Origin: Clostridia bacterium
Lineage (GTDB): Bacteria; Bacillota; Clostridia; Christensenellales; Aristaeellaceae
Length of the DNA stretch: 35,652 nucleotides
Assembly (NCBI GenBank): GCA_017460395.1
Contig: JAFUBA010000097.1
Span: 1-35,652, forward strand
Direction: 5' to 3'
The notes under the pieces were generated by a model that was not told the origin of the DNA, searched no databases, and was given only the letters and a program-made list of their open reading frames with translations. The translations under genes and the position numbers were made by a program. Positions 7,984 through 16,735 of the stretch are shown one piece after another (position 1 is the first letter of the stretch; each line of letters begins with the position of its first letter).

Positions 7984-9234
7984 ATGAAGAAACTGCTTGC
8001 CCTGATCCTGGCTGCTGTCATGCTCCTGGCCGTGATGGCCCCCGCCCTGGCGGAGGAGAAAGTCACCCTGAAGATCTATGCGCAGTATGCCGATGACGAC
8101 ACCAAAGTGCCCTATGACTATGCCGTGGAAAAGCTGGCAGAAGCGTACCCGAACGTAGAGCTGGAACTGATCGTTCAGGCCCAGGACGACGGCGCAACCC
8201 TTCTGTCCCTGGCTGCTGCCAAGAACCTGCCTGATATCTTCCAGACGGGCGCCGGCATCATGCCCACCCTGCGTGCCAGCAACCAGATGATGGTCCTCAA
8301 CGACGTGGCTGAGAAGACCGGCTTTGCCGATAAGGTCTTCGAGTCCGCCAAGGATTTCCTCTATGCTGACGACGGCAACATCTACGCCTTCCCCTATGCA
8401 GGCAACGAGTATGTGCTGTGGTTCATCAACAAGGCCATCTTCGCAGATGCCGGCCTGGAAGTGCCCACCACCTATGACGAGCTGCTCAACTGCATCGAAG
8501 TGTTCAAGAGCAAGGATATCGTGCCCCTGGCGCTGTTTGGCCAGGAAGGCTGGATCACCGCTGCCATGTATGACACCATTGCTACCCGCTTTAATGCCGG
8601 CGGCATCAAGGCCCTGGACCGCGGCGAAGCGAAGATCACCGATGAAGCCTATGTAGAAGCTGCCAAGGCTCTCTATGACCTGACCAAGGCAGGCCTGTTC
8701 CAGGCTTCCGTGACCTCCACCAACTATGACCAGGCCTCCGAACTGTTCCTGTCCGGCAAGGCCGCCATGTTCCTCAACGGCCAGTGGTACATTGAAGACG
8801 CCACCAAGGCCCTGGGCGACGACGTGTGCTGGATCGCCTATCCCGCCCCCACAGCCGAAGTGTTCGAGCAGAGCAAGAACGCCTTCTCCGGCTCCGGTTC
8901 CGTGGCCGGCTATGCCGTGAACCCCGACAGCCCCAACGCCGAACTGGCCGCTGAAGTGGCAGCGTTCATCAGCGAGAAGTACTGCGAGGCCAAGATCACC
9001 CTGCGCAACAATCCCCTGGTGGCCGTGAACACCGGTCTGACCAATGACACCCTCCCGCCCATGATGCAGGATCTGGTGGCCGCCATCCCCGAGATGACCA
9101 GCACCACCGCCTTCACCTGGGGCCTGACCAACACCACCTTCACCAATGCCATCGGCACCTGGACCCAGGCACTGGTGTCCGGCGAGTACACCGTGGACGA
9201 GTTCGTGGAAGAAATCGCCGCTGAGATGGAATAA
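7984..9234 (+). CDS. Carbohydrate ABC transporter substrate-binding protein
   Basis: A 416-residue family 1 extracellular solute-binding protein (MalE/UgpB type) that captures a sugar outside the cell for the permeases downstream. It has a signal peptide (MKKLLALILAAVMLLAVM, cleavage after ALA), then VTLKIYAQYAD, NLPDIFQTG, GNIYAFPYAGNEYVLWFIN and the C-terminal WTQALVSGEYTVDEFVEEI typical of the family. There is no lipobox cysteine, although such proteins are usually lipoproteins in single-membrane Bacillota. Perfect AGGAGG 7 bases before the ATG and strongly biased GC-ending codons suggest high expression. A stem-loop separates it from the first permease, which would keep the binding protein in excess. 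Ligand cannot be read from sequence; the context suggests plant-derived oligosaccharide. Confidence 0.9.
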   Translation: MKKLLALILAAVMLLAVMAPALAEEKVTLKIYAQYADDDTKVPYDYAVEKLAEAYPNVELELIVQAQDDGATLLSLAAAKNLPDIFQTGAGIMPTLRASNQMMVLNDVAEKTGFADKVFESAKDFLYADDGNIYAFPYAGNEYVLWFINKAIFADAGLEVPTTYDELLNCIEVFKSKDIVPLALFGQEGWITAAMYDTIATRFNAGGIKALDRGEAKITDEAYVEAAKALYDLTKAGLFQASVTSTNYDQASELFLSGKAAMFLNGQWYIEDATKALGDDVCWIAYPAPTAEVFEQSKNAFSGSGSVAGYAVNPDSPNAELAAEVAAFISEKYCEAKITLRNNPLVAVNTGLTNDTLPPMMQDLVAAIPEMTSTTAFTWGLTNTTFTNAIGTWTQALVSGEYTVDEFVEEIAAEME

Positions 9235-9260
9235 CAAAATAGCAGTATAGCCATGTGATT

Positions 9261-9290
9261 TGCCCGGGGCGGGGCTTCCCGCTCCGGGCA
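9261..9290 (+). terminator. Intercistronic stem-loop after the binding-protein gene
   Basis: TGCCCGG-GGCGGG pairs with CCCGCT-CCGGGCA (13 bp with one G-U) around the loop GCTT, followed by TTTCT. It lies between binding protein and permease genes of one transcription unit. Partial termination or 3' protection here would explain the usual excess of binding protein over permease. Confidence 0.7.
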
Positions 9291-9381
9291 TTTCTAAACG
9301 AGGGCTTTTGCCCGGCGTGCAGCACATCTTTTTCCCACGGCTTTCCCTGTGTTCACATATTTTCGGGAGTGGGAGGACTCA

Positions 9382-10305
9382 ATGAATCGCTATCTTGCCA
9401 ACAAAAAGGCCGTTGCCCTGTTTGTGGCGCCAGCGCTGATCCTGTTCATCGTGTTCGTGTTCGTCCCCATCATCCAGGTCTTCTACTACAGCTTCTTTGA
9501 GTGGGACGGCGTGAATCAGGCGACCTTTCTGGGCATTGACAACTATACCAAGCTCTTTAAGTCCACGGTCTTCTCCGTGGCCAACCTGAACGGGCTGAAG
9601 TTCGGCCTGCTCATTACGATTTACCAGATTTTCTTTGCCACCATCTTTGCCCTGGCGGTATCGGACAAGCGGGTGCCCTTCCGCAAGTTCTTCCGCACGG
9701 CCTACTTTATCCCCGTGGTGCTCTCCGTGACCATCGTGTGCCAGCTGTGGGTCTCCATCTTCGATGCCGATCACGGCCTTCTCAATACCCTCATGAAGCG
9801 CCTTGGCTCATCCTGGCAGCAGAACTGGCTCAACGGCCGCTACTCTGCCATCTGGGCGGTGGCCTTCGTGAATGCCTGGCAGTGGATGGGCTATCAGTTT
9901 GCCCTGATCGTGGCCGGCATGAAGTCCATCTCCACCGACTACTATGAGGCCGCGGAGCTGGACGGGTGCACGGCGGTACAGACACACTGGTACATGACGC
10001 TGCCCCTGCTGAAGGACACCTACAACTTCTGTCTTCTGGTGTCCGTCACCGGCGGTATCAAGGCCTTTACCGAGATCCAGATCATGACCAGGGGCGGCCC
10101 CGGACAGGCTACCAACACCCTGGCCTACATCATGTACAAGCAGGCCTTCATCACCCACAAGTACGGGTACGGCCTGTCTGCCGCATCCATCCTGGTGCTG
10201 GAGTGCCTGGTGGTGATCCTGGTGCTGAACTTCCTGTTCCGCGACCGGGATGAAGCACTTCTCAGGCGCGAGGCGCGCAGGGCAGGGAAGGGGGCGAAGG
10301 CATGA
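9382..10305 (+). CDS. Sugar ABC transporter permease (MalF/UgpA type)
   Basis: A 307-residue inner-membrane permease with about six hydrophobic segments; the first is AVALFVAPALILFIVFVFV. The cytoplasmic loop that contacts the ATPase is present as YEAAELDGCTAVQTHWYMTLPLL, matching the EAA---G motif. ATG 9382 is selected because GGGAGG is 5 bases upstream; a longer frame from 9349 lacks a binding site. It overlaps the next permease gene by 4 bases (ATGA), so translation is coupled. Together they form the channel for the sugar bound by the upstream protein. The ATP-hydrolysing subunit is not encoded nearby; a shared MsmK-type ATPase elsewhere in the genome is the usual arrangement. Confidence 0.9.
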   Translation: MNRYLANKKAVALFVAPALILFIVFVFVPIIQVFYYSFFEWDGVNQATFLGIDNYTKLFKSTVFSVANLNGLKFGLLITIYQIFFATIFALAVSDKRVPFRKFFRTAYFIPVVLSVTIVCQLWVSIFDADHGLLNTLMKRLGSSWQQNWLNGRYSAIWAVAFVNAWQWMGYQFALIVAGMKSISTDYYEAAELDGCTAVQTHWYMTLPLLKDTYNFCLLVSVTGGIKAFTEIQIMTRGGPGQATNTLAYIMYKQAFITHKYGYGLSAASILVLECLVVILVLNFLFRDRDEALLRREARRAGKGAKA

Positions 10306-11162
10306 AGATTGCAAAGGATACCACGAGGCGCAGAAAAGGCCCCGGGGCCGTGATCTTCTCGATCCTCCTGTGGCTCTATGCCCTCGTATCCCTCTATCCC
10401 CTTATCTGGATGATCTTCTACTCCTTCAAGAGCAACGAGGAGATCTTTGTCACCAATCCCTTCGGCTTTCCGAGGGTGTGGCAGTTCTCCAACTATGCCA
10501 ACGCCTGGACCCAGTACGATGTCCCGATGTACTTCAAAAACAGCGTGATCGTGGGCATAGTGTCGGTGGCCATCACCATCGTGTGTGCCGCCATGTTCAC
10601 CTTCGCGGTGGCACGCCTTCGCTGGCGGGGCCAGGAGACGGCTCGCACCTTCATCGCCCTTGGCATGTTCATCCCGGTGCAGGCCATCATGGTACCGCTG
10701 GTCAAGGTGGTCAGTGACCTCCATCTGATGAACACCTACTTCTCCCTGATCCTGCCCTATGCAGCCATCAACCTGGCCTTTGCCTGCATGGTATATTACG
10801 GCTTTTTCAAGGGCATCCCGCGGGAGATGGAGGAGGCCGCCTGCATGGACGGGGCGACGATCTACCAGACGTTTTTATACATCATCATCCCGCTGGTGGC
10901 ACCGGCGACCATCACCATCCTGATCTATGTGTTCCTGAGCTGCTGGAACGAGTTCATTCTGGCCAACGTGCTGGTCGGCACCACGGCCAAGCTCAAGACA
11001 CTGCCCCTTGGCGTGCTCTTTTTCCAGGGCCAGTTCACCACGGACTGGGGCAGCATGGGCGCCACCATGGTCATCGCATCCCTCCCGGCCGTCCTGCTTT
11101 ACTGCCTGTTCTCTGAGCGGGTGGAGCAGGCCATGACGGTGAGCGGTGCGGTCAAGGGATAA
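10302..11162 (+). CDS. Sugar ABC transporter permease (MalG/UgpE type)
   Basis: A 286-residue partner permease with a first membrane segment at about residues 15-38 (VIFSILLWLYALVSLYPLIW) and six predicted segments overall. The ATPase-docking loop reads MEEAACMDGATIYQTFLYIIIPL, a good EAA motif. The segment SCWNEFILANVLVG is characteristic of MalG-type permeases. Its start overlaps the stop of the previous permease. No ATPase gene follows; after a 133-base gap comes the esterase, on the same strand. Confidence 0.9.
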   Translation: MKIAKDTTRRRKGPGAVIFSILLWLYALVSLYPLIWMIFYSFKSNEEIFVTNPFGFPRVWQFSNYANAWTQYDVPMYFKNSVIVGIVSVAITIVCAAMFTFAVARLRWRGQETARTFIALGMFIPVQAIMVPLVKVVSDLHLMNTYFSLILPYAAINLAFACMVYYGFFKGIPREMEEAACMDGATIYQTFLYIIIPLVAPATITILIYVFLSCWNEFILANVLVGTTAKLKTLPLGVLFFQGQFTTDWGSMGATMVIASLPAVLLYCLFSERVEQAMTVSGAVKG

Positions 11163-11234
11163 ATATCAGGTGATGGAATTTTTCACCCAGCGCATTTTCT
11201 GATCTGCAAGACATGTTTCGTGATAATCCGCATG

Positions 11235-11256
11235 CCGGGCCCAGAAAGGGGCCCGG
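11235..11256 (+). terminator. GC stem-loop between permease and esterase genes
   Basis: CCGGGCCC, loop AGAAAG, GGGCCCGG: a perfect 8-bp stem without a T run. It is more likely an RNA-stabilising or partly terminating element within the operon than a full terminator. The AGGAGG of the esterase follows at 11281. Confidence 0.55.
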
Positions 11257-11295
11257 GGTGCGGGCAAGAGCCAGACCTTAAGGAGGCAACACTCT

Positions 11296-14034
11296 ATGCG
11301 TACACGTTTCTTTCTGATCGCGCTCATGATACTGACCCTCATCGTTCCTGTCTCCGGCCTTTCCGAGGCTTTGTCCCCCTCCTTTGAGGTGACGCTGCCC
11401 GCAGGCTATGAGACGGATGGACTCAACTACCCGGTGCTGTATGTGCTTCCCCAGGACGGCTTCACGCCGGATACCAGTGACCTCGCTGCCCTGCTGACAG
11501 AGGGCATGCAGGCGGGCAAGGGGACTGAGATGATCATCGTGCGACCCGCATTCACCGAGGGCGGCGATGTGGCTGCCGAAATGCAGGCGGTCATCCAGCA
11601 GGTGGAGAGCACCTACCGTGCCATCCCGTCACCTGCCTACCGCGCTGCCGTCGGCACCGGCGTGGGCGGCTATCTCGCCTATGCCCTGACGCTTCAGGAG
11701 GAGAGCCCCTTCCAGATCGCTGCCAGCATCCGCGGCGACTTTGTGAGCGGGGAGAACCCCTGGTACAGCGTGTGCGGCGACATCCAGGAGAAAATCGTGG
11801 CCCTGCACGAAAAGGATGAGAACGCACTCAACGCCTACTACACCTACATGGACGCCCCGGTGGATGACGCCTGGACAGACATGAAGGGCTCCACGGACGA
11901 CCTGGGCGCCCTGGTGATCACCTACGGCACGGGCAGTGCCTTCCACGAGTTCACGGTGCGCCCCGGCACCTTCACGGAGGACTTCCTGAAGGAATCTGCT
12001 TCCCGCGTGCTGGACAGGATCACCGCCCGCATCCTCCAGGGCATTGCCACCGGCAGCCTGACCCTGGAAAAGACCTCCCTTCTTCCCACAGATGAGACCA
12101 TCCGGGCCTCCTATGCGATCAACGTGTCGGAGGGCATCTCAGCGCATGCGGCTGGCGAGATGGAGATGGGCGTCAGCGTGACCGTGCTGGATCCCGCGGG
12201 CAGCGTGCTCGCGACAGCCGCCCAGACGCATCCATTTGACGGGGCCGGCGTGATTGAGGGAAGTGTGGAGCTTCCGAACAGCATTGCCACCAGCTCTGCC
12301 ACAGCGCTTCTGAGCGTACACATGCTCGGTACCGACATTCCGGCGGGGACGGCGACCATCATCGTGGCGCAGGAGCCCGTCGTTGACGGCGACTTCCAGC
12401 AGATTGAGCTGATGGGCGACTGGTACTTCAACTACATCGGCAACGTGGATCCCCTCGATGTGTCCACGCTGGAAAAGGCAGAATTCGAAACCTGGAGCGT
12501 CGTGCAGCCGGGTCTTGCCTGGTGGACCAAGGGCTTCGGCAACATCTCGGATGAGACCGTAGTGTCCGCCTACGGACCGGACTACTTTGACTACTTCGTG
12601 GTGGGCAATGCCTACTATGCAAGGGAATTCACCGTGCCGGAAGACTTTACCGCACAGGATCTGGTCCTGGCTGTGGGCTACGTGGACGACCGCTGCGAGG
12701 TCTTCCTCAATGGCGTACGTGTGGGCGGCACCGGCATCGATGAAAACGGCCAGCCGACCGGCGATACCACCTGGGCCGTGTTCAGCACTTTCACAGTGGA
12801 CCCCGCTGTTGTGAACGTGGGCGGCGTAAATACCATCGTGGTGCGCGCCTACAACGATCTGCCCTTTGGCGGCGGTGGCTGGTACAGCGGTCCCATCGGT
12901 CTGTACAGTAAGGCAGCCTTCGATGCCCAGTATGCAGAGGAGCTCAACCCCAGGTTCTACGAGGAAAGCTATGAATCCGCCCATGTGGCTCTGGCCAACG
13001 AGCAGGAGGGCACCATGGAGGAGAAGTACCTGGTGTATCTGCCCGAGGGCTACGAGACATCCGGCCGGTATTATCCCACGGTCTATCTCCTGCATCAGTT
13101 CAATTCCGACCACACCTCCTACCGGACGGACCATGTGGATGCGCTCCTGGACGAGGGCATCAAGGCAGGGCTCTTCGATGAGATGATCGTGGTCATCCCC
13201 AATTCCAGTGAGAACAGCTGGTGGACGGGCGAGTGGGAGAAGATGATCACGGAGGAACTCATTCCGCTGATCGATTCCAAGTACCGCACCATCTCCGATC
13301 CCAGGTTCCGCCTGGCGGTGGGCTGCTCCATGGGCGGCCAGGGCGCTTATGCCGTGGCACTCAGAAACCCGGATTACTTCACCGGTGCTGTCTCCTTCTT
13401 CGGCGCCTTCAGCTATGGCGGAGAGAACAGCCCCAACGCCATCGCGGCAGTGGAGAGCAGCGAATACCTTGACTCCTTTGCCCTGTATTTCATCTGCGGC
13501 AACCAGGACAGCTATGGTTTCGGTGCACCCGCCATCCAGCTGCACCAGCAGCTGAATGCGCTGAATGTGGATCACCGCTTCTTCATCGAGAACGGCGGCC
13601 ATGACAGTGCATTCTACGTACCCTTCTTCCAGGAAGGCCTGGCTTATGCACGTGCGAATATGTATAAGACTGATGCGGATCTTGCGGGTATGATCCATGG
13701 AGAGGCTGCCGTTGAAGGGGAGACCCTGACGGCGACTGTCACAGCGGACGAAGCTATTGTGTCCCATCTGTATGTCACACCTGCTTCTTCCTATACCCTT
13801 GAGAGGGTTCCTTCGCTCAATCTTCCTCTGATGGTGAAGGTCACTCAGGATGGAGAAAGTGCCATAGTCTGCACATCCCGTGACACATGGATCACTGCAT
13901 CTGAACTGTCCGGGCAGATCCAGGTAGATTTGGCAGACAAGATCGACACCTCAAAAGCTGCGACTGTCACCATCCAAGCTGCACTTTTTGACACGGTGAT
14001 TGATCTGGCTGAAGTGGAGATGCCGGCCAGGTAA
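11296..14034 (+). CDS. Large secreted esterase: inactive esterase-like domain, galactose-binding-like domain, active esterase domain
   Basis: A 912-residue exported protein; the signal peptide is MRTRFFLIALMILTLIVPVSG. Residues ~30-250 resemble the esterase-D/feruloyl esterase fold, but the nucleophile elbow reads VGTGVGG with Gly122 in the Ser position, so this copy looks inactive. Residues ~375-545 form a galactose-binding-like (CBM-type) domain with a GDWYFNYIG start and an EVFLNG turn. Residues ~555-790 are an intact esterase: Ser678 in GCSMGG, Asp738 in GNQDSYG, His769 in GGHDSAF. A beta-rich tail follows. It probably hydrolyses acetyl or feruloyl esters on hemicellulose or pectin outside the cell, feeding the transporter upstream. 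AGGAGG lies 9 bases before the ATG. The exact acyl group is not readable. Confidence 0.85.
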   Translation: MRTRFFLIALMILTLIVPVSGLSEALSPSFEVTLPAGYETDGLNYPVLYVLPQDGFTPDTSDLAALLTEGMQAGKGTEMIIVRPAFTEGGDVAAEMQAVIQQVESTYRAIPSPAYRAAVGTGVGGYLAYALTLQEESPFQIAASIRGDFVSGENPWYSVCGDIQEKIVALHEKDENALNAYYTYMDAPVDDAWTDMKGSTDDLGALVITYGTGSAFHEFTVRPGTFTEDFLKESASRVLDRITARILQGIATGSLTLEKTSLLPTDETIRASYAINVSEGISAHAAGEMEMGVSVTVLDPAGSVLATAAQTHPFDGAGVIEGSVELPNSIATSSATALLSVHMLGTDIPAGTATIIVAQEPVVDGDFQQIELMGDWYFNYIGNVDPLDVSTLEKAEFETWSVVQPGLAWWTKGFGNISDETVVSAYGPDYFDYFVVGNAYYAREFTVPEDFTAQDLVLAVGYVDDRCEVFLNGVRVGGTGIDENGQPTGDTTWAVFSTFTVDPAVVNVGGVNTIVVRAYNDLPFGGGGWYSGPIGLYSKAAFDAQYAEELNPRFYEESYESAHVALANEQEGTMEEKYLVYLPEGYETSGRYYPTVYLLHQFNSDHTSYRTDHVDALLDEGIKAGLFDEMIVVIPNSSENSWWTGEWEKMITEELIPLIDSKYRTISDPRFRLAVGCSMGGQGAYAVALRNPDYFTGAVSFFGAFSYGGENSPNAIAAVESSEYLDSFALYFICGNQDSYGFGAPAIQLHQQLNALNVDHRFFIENGGHDSAFYVPFFQEGLAYARANMYKTDADLAGMIHGEAAVEGETLTATVTADEAIVSHLYVTPASSYTLERVPSLNLPLMVKVTQDGESAIVCTSRDTWITASELSGQIQVDLADKIDTSKAATVTIQAALFDTVIDLAEVEMPAR

Positions 14035-14061
14035 ACCAGATAAAAAACCAAAGGACATGTG

Positions 14062-14098
14062 TTGCTCCCACGGCCTTCGTGCTGTGGGAGCAATGCTT
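14062..14098 (+). terminator. Intrinsic terminator of the transporter-esterase unit
   Basis: TTGCTCCCACGGC pairs with GCTGTGGGAGCAA (13 bp, one mismatch) around CTTCGT, followed by TGCTTTT. Confidence 0.8.
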
Positions 14099-14179
14099 TT
14101 GCTTGTCAATAAACATGTTGCTGAAAACTGTCTATTGTGGTATATTCTTTTCGAAAACGTATTGAGAGGGGAGACCGCA

Positions 14180-15289
14180 ATGACGATGCAGACAAGCATT
14201 GCGAATGCGCTGGACAATGCCGCAGAAGAGGCAATGCTGGACAGAAATGCCAAGAAAATCTTTTCCCACGAAGCAGTGCTGGCTCCCCTGCTGCGCATGT
14301 GCATTCCTGAGTTTAAAGGCTATTCCGATGAATACATTCTTGCGAACTGCTTCGCGGACAAGCCAATGATCTCATATTATCCAGTTCATCAGGACGAGGG
14401 CGGGAAACTGGATGGAAATCAGCGTGTTACCATGATGAACTCTGAGAGCAGCGCGGCAAATGAGCGGGTCATGCACGTTGATATCCGTTTTACCGTGAGG
14501 CTTCCAGGAACTGGTGCCCTTGTCAAGATGATCATTAACATTGAAATCCAGGTGGATGATCATTTGCGGTACAGAGTTGTTACCAGGGGAATCTACTATT
14601 CTTCGAGAATGATTTCTGAACAATATGGCACCGTTTTTACGCACATGGATTATCAGAAGATCCAGAAGGTTTACAGTATCTGGATTTGCCCCGACAGTGC
14701 GAGCAAACAGAACTCGATTACCGAGTACCGTATGCAGCAGATTATTCATCTGGGAGACCTTCCTGCAAAGGAAGAGGATTATGACAAGCTGAGGGTCTTT
14801 GTGATCACACTCGGACCGGATGGGACGAACAGCGAAGACAAGCTGATTCGGTATCTGAGTCTGCTGCTCTCATATAAGCTTCCCGTGGAGGAGCGTAAGA
14901 AACGATTGGAAGAGGAATACCGGATCGAGATCAATGAGGAATTGAGACAGGAGATGAGTGACGTGTGTAATCTGGGAGAAGGAATTGCCAGAAGGAGCAG
15001 AGCTGAGGGAAAAGCCGAAGGAATGGCTGAGGGAATAGCTATGGGAAAAGCCGAGGGAAAAGCCGAGGGAATAGCAGAGGGCATAGCTGTGGGAAAAGCC
15101 GAGGGAATAGCAGAGGGCATAGCTGTGGGAAAAGCCGAGGGAAAAGCTGAAGGAAGAGCTGAGGGGGAAACCATACTCGCCAAACTGATGACAATCTTAA
15201 GAGACCTGGGACGCATTGAGGAAGCTTTTCGTGCTGCATCCGACCCGGAGTATCGAAGATCTCTCTATCGAGAGTTTCAACTTGCATGA
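14180..15289 (+). CDS. Rpn/PDDEXK_2-family nuclease with Glu-Gly-rich repeat tail
   Basis: A 369-residue member of the Rpn (recombination-promoting nuclease, transposase_31/PDDEXK_2) group. The start (FSHEAVLAPLLRMCIPEFKG) is typical. The active-site pattern is present: Asp101 in HVDIRF and Glu122-x-Gln124 in NIEIQV, the E-x-Q form usual in this family. A conserved central part follows (SRMISEQYG, SIWICPDS). Residues ~271-331 are a repetitive helix of A-E-G-K/I units, encoded in part by a 36-bp tandem repeat. E. coli Rpn proteins cut DNA and promote RecA-independent recombination; the role here is unknown. ATG 14180 is preferred because GAGAGGGGAG lies just upstream; the frame stays open earlier only through the terminator of the esterase gene. 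Confidence 0.85.
   Translation: MTMQTSIANALDNAAEEAMLDRNAKKIFSHEAVLAPLLRMCIPEFKGYSDEYILANCFADKPMISYYPVHQDEGGKLDGNQRVTMMNSESSAANERVMHVDIRFTVRLPGTGALVKMIINIEIQVDDHLRYRVVTRGIYYSSRMISEQYGTVFTHMDYQKIQKVYSIWICPDSASKQNSITEYRMQQIIHLGDLPAKEEDYDKLRVFVITLGPDGTNSEDKLIRYLSLLLSYKLPVEERKKRLEEEYRIEINEELRQEMSDVCNLGEGIARRSRAEGKAEGMAEGIAMGKAEGKAEGIAEGIAVGKAEGIAEGIAVGKAEGKAEGRAEGETILAKLMTILRDLGRIEEAFRAASDPEYRRSLYREFQLA
15062..15133 (+). repeat. Two perfect 36-bp tandem repeats in the Rpn tail
   Basis: The 36-base unit beginning GCCGAGGGAATAGCAGAGGG occurs twice in immediate succession (15062-15097 and 15098-15133), flanked by partial copies. Each unit encodes 12 residues of the A-E-G-I-A-E-G-I-A-V-G-K type. The exact DNA identity points to recent slippage, so copy number probably varies between strains without breaking the frame. 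Confidence 0.9.
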
Positions 15290-15290
15290 A

Positions 15291-15325
15291 CTCTTCCCCC
15301 GCTCATGTGCGGGGGAGAGCTTTTC
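15291..15325 (+). terminator. Intrinsic terminator after the Rpn gene
   Basis: CTC-T-TCCCCCGC pairs with GCGGGGGA-GAG around TCATGT, then CTTTTCTT. Confidence 0.75.
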
Positions 15326-15674
15326 TTCAAGGAAGCGTTTCGTCGGACGTTCTGACCGCCGCGACCCAGCAAAACCTCGAAGACAAGGCGGAAGCCTTGA
15401 AAGATGCGCAAGACTGCACTGCTTGACATCGTGGCTGGCATTGCCCTTGGCTCAGAATTTGGCAAAAACGCGCAGAACCGAATGGCACATGTTTTCCTGG
15501 AGAAAGGGGAAGCATGTGTCTTTTACCGTGGACTGGCTTTTTGCAAATGGAGACATTGAAGCCGGTGAATGTGCCATGGAAACTTGATACAGGCAGATGA
15601 AGATTTACAATCGAATCGCCAGAGGACAAAAAATCCTGATTTGGGTAGCCTTGAACATCAGGGAGGTGAACCGC
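15326..15674 (+). other. Non-coding or decayed region
   Basis: About 350 bases without a supportable gene. A 51-codon frame (ATG 15404 to stop 15557-15559) begins MRKTALLDIVAG but has no ribosome binding site and no recognised product. A short stretch in another frame (TAATQQNLEDKAEALKDA) looks coding-like but has no start and stops early. The pattern of short protein-like pieces in different frames would fit a decayed gene. The last 14 bases hold the GGGAGG of the next gene. Confidence 0.4.
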
Positions 15675-16658
15675 ATGCCTGTACCTGAGGTGGAAAACCT
15701 GCGTGTCGATGACCAGAAAATCGTAGTATATGGGCCATTTAGCCACGGTCTGTTCGGCGTGGTAGAACAGTTGCCGGAATTTGTGCCTCCACTGGTCAAC
15801 GAGATCTTTGGTGAGGCGTACAGCAAAAAGACGCAGGTCACCCTGTGCAATACGTTTCGGGCAATCGGAACACGGTTTTCTTCCCGGGATCGCAGAGCAC
15901 CAGACATCGTGGTGAATCTGAAGGATCAGTCCGGAAAGACAGAAGAGAAGACCTACATCCTGGACTGCGTGACCAGGTTCAGCCAGGACGTCGTGGATCT
16001 TATAGCAGAGCACATTGTTTCGGTTGCCTGTGAAAACATGGAGATGCGTGATGACGTCGTGGCCCTCAGATATCCGAATGCGGCAGTCATGGTGCTCATG
16101 CCGGAAGGAGATATTCCACGGCACATCAGGGTGACACTCAGGGAAGCAGATGGGCAGGATATGTCGTACCTGGTGCCTGTCATCAGGCTGGATCGATATA
16201 CACTGAACGACATTTTTGAAAAAGGCCTGATGATCCTGCTGCCGTTCTATCTCTACAATTTTGCGAGTGAATTTGAAGAGATGGAAGCGGACCAGACCAG
16301 GCGGGAAGCGCTCGAAGATGCAGTTCTGGAGATCGTAGACCGTCTGGAGCAGATGGTGACAAGCGATGAATTGAGATCATGTCACTGGCTGTCTGTGGCG
16401 GACCAGCTGTACATGGTGAACATGTCCTGGCTGTTGCACTACAACCATCTCGACAGAACGGTTGGGCAAATCATTCGCGGAGCTTATATCAGGGCAAGTA
16501 GTTTCAGGGCAGCCGAAGAGCTGGGGAGATGGAAAGTGATGGCACTGATGAAGTACCTGCTCAAGAATGGAAAAGTAGAGACAGCACTTAAGGCCACAGA
16601 GGACAGCAATTATGCCGAGGAGCTATTGAAAAAGCTCGAAAAGGGAGAGCCGATCTGA
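15675..16658 (+). CDS. Rpn/PDDEXK-like protein with altered active site
   Basis: A 327-residue protein resembling clostridial proteins distantly related to Rpn nucleases. Shared landmarks are EFVPPLVNEIFG near the start, RYPNAAVMVL in the middle, and DIFEKGLMILLPFYLYNF before a charged helical C-terminus. In relatives I know, the catalytic strand reads like YHIECQS. Here it is YILDCVT, with Asp97 and Val99 in place of Glu and Gln, although Asp77 (APDIVV) is kept. Nuclease activity is therefore uncertain. ATG 15675 follows GGGAGG by 8 bases; an earlier ATG at 15597 lacks a binding site. It is the second gene of this fold in 1.4 kb. Role unknown; it may act with the upstream Rpn or be a diverged paralog. 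Confidence 0.65.
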   Translation: MPVPEVENLRVDDQKIVVYGPFSHGLFGVVEQLPEFVPPLVNEIFGEAYSKKTQVTLCNTFRAIGTRFSSRDRRAPDIVVNLKDQSGKTEEKTYILDCVTRFSQDVVDLIAEHIVSVACENMEMRDDVVALRYPNAAVMVLMPEGDIPRHIRVTLREADGQDMSYLVPVIRLDRYTLNDIFEKGLMILLPFYLYNFASEFEEMEADQTRREALEDAVLEIVDRLEQMVTSDELRSCHWLSVADQLYMVNMSWLLHYNHLDRTVGQIIRGAYIRASSFRAAEELGRWKVMALMKYLLKNGKVETALKATEDSNYAEELLKKLEKGEPI

Positions 16659-16735
16659 TTCGTACCATGTGTTACCCAGAGCTCAGATGGACATGACGGA
16701 TCCTGAAATATGCAAAGCATGAGGTAAACTTCTCC

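Noticed and set aside
7936-9327. 463-codon minus-strand frame across the binding-protein gene
   Set aside because: Gly/His/Val-rich composition of a codon shadow, crosses a stem-loop, no binding site.
12139-13767. 542-codon minus-strand frame within the esterase gene
   Set aside because: Shadow of the biased sense codons; the sense protein has full esterase motifs.
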